The notes below the pieces were generated by a model. The model saw only the letters and a list, made by a program, of their open reading frames with translations. It had not been told where the DNA came from and did no database searches. The translations under genes were made by a program, and so were the position numbers. Below are positions 4,677 to 6,097 of a DNA stretch of 6,097 bases, in pieces (the first letter of the stretch is position 1; each line of letters opens with the position of its first letter). Source of the stretch: Aquifex sp. (GTDB lineage Bacteria > Aquificota > Aquificia > Aquificales > Aquificaceae); assembly GCA_015487405.1 (NCBI GenBank), contig WFPV01000157.1:1-6097 (forward strand), given 5' to 3'.

Positions 4677-5486
4677 ATGAAAAGAGCTCTCCTTTTAGGA
4701 GCTTCAGTTCTGGCTGGGGCTTTTGTTTTTAAAGCGAGTGCCGAAGCCCCTACTCCAGAGCAACTTCAGATATTAAAGGAGATGGGAGTATCTCCTGCTG
4801 ACGTTATAGTTGAAGAGGGAAGGGAGTATTATCACAATCTGAAAGGAAAGACTGGAAAAACCTGTGCTTCCTGCCACGGACAGGATGGGCAGAACCTCGT
4901 AGGTGCTTATGCGAAAATGCCCAGATACTACACCGATATAAAGAAGGTTGCTGACATTGATTTGAGAATTAAGGCTTGCCTTGAAAAGTATGTGGGAGTT
5001 GATGCAAGCGGAAAGAAGGGAAGAAAATACATAGTTCCCCTTGCCGGATATGTTGCTACTCTCAGTAATGGAATGCCTATTAAGGTGGAACTGAACCATC
5101 CTGAGGAAAAGAGACTGTACGAGCTCGGAAAGGAGCTGTGGTATAAAAGAGTAGGTGCAAGAGATTTCTCCTGTGCTATATGTCACGAAGTCCTTGCAGG
5201 TAAAAGAATAAGGCTTCAAAAGCTTGGGGCTCCTGTCAGAGACAAGCTCTATGCTCACTGGCCTGCCTACAGAATATCTAAAGATAAACTCTGGACCATG
5301 GAAGACAGAATCAGAGGTTGTTATAAAAGTTTCTTCCTATTTGACCCCAAAAAAGGAAAGTTTGACTTTAAGAAAAACTGGGTGCAAAAGCCTCCCTTCT
5401 ACATGGAAGAAATTATTGCCCTTGAGCTTTATATGAAGAGAGCTGCTAACGGAGCAACCATTGAAGTGCCCGGTCTATTAAGGTAA
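4677..5486 (+). CDS. soxA: SoxA, two-haem c-type cytochrome subunit of SoxAX
   Basis: SoxA with SoxX oxidatively couples thiosulfate to the SoxY cysteine in the periplasm. The 269-residue precursor has a Sec signal (MKRALLLGASVLAGAFVF, cleavage after ASA at residue 22). It has two cytochrome halves: CASCH (63-67) with a candidate ligand Cys101 in DLRIKAC, and CAICH (166-170) with Cys215 in DRIRGC. By comparison with the Rhodovulum-type enzyme, Cys101 and Cys215 would be the cysteine axial ligands, Cys215 being the active-site one that is modified to persulfide. Both haem sites are intact, so this is the two-haem form; Paracoccus- or Starkeya-type SoxA have lost the N-terminal haem. The start follows GGAGGGA (4664-4670) inside the end of soxZ. 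soxX follows after 13 nt. Confidence 0.95.
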   Translation: MKRALLLGASVLAGAFVFKASAEAPTPEQLQILKEMGVSPADVIVEEGREYYHNLKGKTGKTCASCHGQDGQNLVGAYAKMPRYYTDIKKVADIDLRIKACLEKYVGVDASGKKGRKYIVPLAGYVATLSNGMPIKVELNHPEEKRLYELGKELWYKRVGARDFSCAICHEVLAGKRIRLQKLGAPVRDKLYAHWPAYRISKDKLWTMEDRIRGCYKSFFLFDPKKGKFDFKKNWVQKPPFYMEEIIALELYMKRAANGATIEVPGLLR

Positions 5487-5499
5487 GGAGGGGCTCGTT

Positions 5500-6097
5500 A
5501 TGAAAAAAGCTTTAGGAGTATTTGTAACCCTTTTGAGCGTTAGTGTTGTTGCTTGCCAGCCTGCTGCTCAAACTGCTCAAAAAACTCAAGTAGCGCAGGC
5601 TTCTCAGGCTAAACCCGCAAAGAAGGAGAGCAAAGAAGAAATATTCAGAAGAGCTCTCGATGCTCAAGATAAGTGGCAGAAAGCTTGTTCTAATCCTGTC
5701 CAGGTAGCTCCTCAAGGTTACGATGTTGCAAAGTTTATAGAGGAAATGAAAGCTACCATTAAATATCCCGCCGACGGTAAGCTTGTCGGAGACTGGAGGA
5801 AAGGAGAAAGCTTAGCACTTCTCAAGAAGGAGTATAAGGCACTTTATGGAAAGAAAGGTGGAAGCAGGAAAGGAAACTGTTACGCCTGCCACTGTGGTGA
5901 CCCAAGAATAATAGCTTGCGGAAATATCGGACCTTCTCTGAGGGGATACGGAAAGAAAGGTATAGACCCCAAACTTACCTATGACCGTATCTATAACCCT
6001 TGGTCTCAAGTGCCCTGTTCAACGATGTTCAGATTTGGATACCACGGACTGCTCACTCCTGAGGAAATTGCAGATATTGTAGCTTACTTACATGACC
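5500..6097 (+). CDS. soxX: SoxX, one-haem cytochrome c subunit of SoxAX (3' end cut by window)
   Basis: SoxX is the electron-accepting partner of SoxA. The visible 199 residues begin with a short hydrophobic signal ending in SVSVVAC, a lipobox, so Cys19 is probably lipidated and the protein membrane-anchored; Gln follows the Cys. Residues 20-45 are a Gln/Ala/Lys-rich linker. The core has the haem site CYACH (127-131), then GNIGPSLRGYGKKGIDP and RIYNPWSQVPCSTMFRFG, which supplies the axial Met (M176), and LTPEEIADIVAYL at the end. These are typical of the SoxX cytochrome domain. Cys63, Cys132, Cys140 and Cys173 are additional and may form disulfides. The start follows TAAGGAGGGG (5484-5493). 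The ORF is open at the window end, with few residues expected to be missing. Confidence 0.94.
   Translation, partial: MKKALGVFVTLLSVSVVACQPAAQTAQKTQVAQASQAKPAKKESKEEIFRRALDAQDKWQKACSNPVQVAPQGYDVAKFIEEMKATIKYPADGKLVGDWRKGESLALLKKEYKALYGKKGGSRKGNCYACHCGDPRIIACGNIGPSLRGYGKKGIDPKLTYDRIYNPWSQVPCSTMFRFGYHGLLTPEEIADIVAYLHD

Noticed and set aside
4773..5258. 161-residue minus-strand ORF
   Set aside because: Antisense to soxA, whose haem motifs make the plus strand certain.
1..6097. CRISPR array, tRNA or rRNA genes
   Set aside because: No regularly spaced repeats and no tRNA- or rRNA-like segments were seen on either strand.

Overview
The window looks like chromosomal DNA of a thermophilic, sulfur-oxidising bacterium of the Aquificales, probably an Aquifex-like member of the Aquificaceae. 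The grounds are a soxY-soxZ-soxA-soxX gene order, a two-haem SoxA, Lys/Glu-rich proteins, frequent AGG/AGA and ATA codons, strong AAGGAGG ribosome binding sites and very tight gene packing. Genus and species cannot be settled from the sequence alone.

There are two different halves. The left half (1-3488) is an accessory block bounded by two decayed copies of the same transposase 3' end in inverted orientation: 1-195 on the plus strand and about 3254-3488 on the minus strand. Inside are eight tightly packed genes of unrecognised function. Three small overlapping plus-strand genes (214-769) encode one charged protein and two tiny membrane proteins. Two overlapping minus-strand genes (766-1523) converge on them, with a shared hairpin whose loop carries both stop codons. 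Three overlapping plus-strand genes (1628-3428) encode two probable soluble proteins and a membrane protein. The last two groups diverge from a roughly 100-bp promoter region (1524-1627) with good sigma70-type boxes and a small palindrome. The last gene of the third group runs into the antisense of the right transposase remnant, so its C-terminus is probably an accident of insertion or rearrangement.

The right half (3860-6097) is the start of a sox thiosulfate-oxidation operon. SoxY (Tat-exported, with a C-terminal sulfur-carrier cysteine) and SoxZ form the carrier. SoxA (two CxxCH haem sites, two candidate cysteine ligands) and SoxX (one CxxCH, cut by the window end) form the c-type cytochrome that joins thiosulfate to the SoxY cysteine. 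Each gene has a strong ribosome binding site and gaps are 3 to 19 nt. SoxX starts with a lipobox, which suggests the cytochrome is membrane-tethered. soxB and soxCD are not in the window. Between the right transposase remnant and soxY lie an AT-rich stretch and a short ORF (3610-3858) that may be a truncated thioredoxin-like protein.

The strongest candidate for something undescribed is the accessory block, especially the 1628-3428 operon, whose two soluble products seem built of recurring strand-helix units. No known defence or mobile system could be assigned to it.
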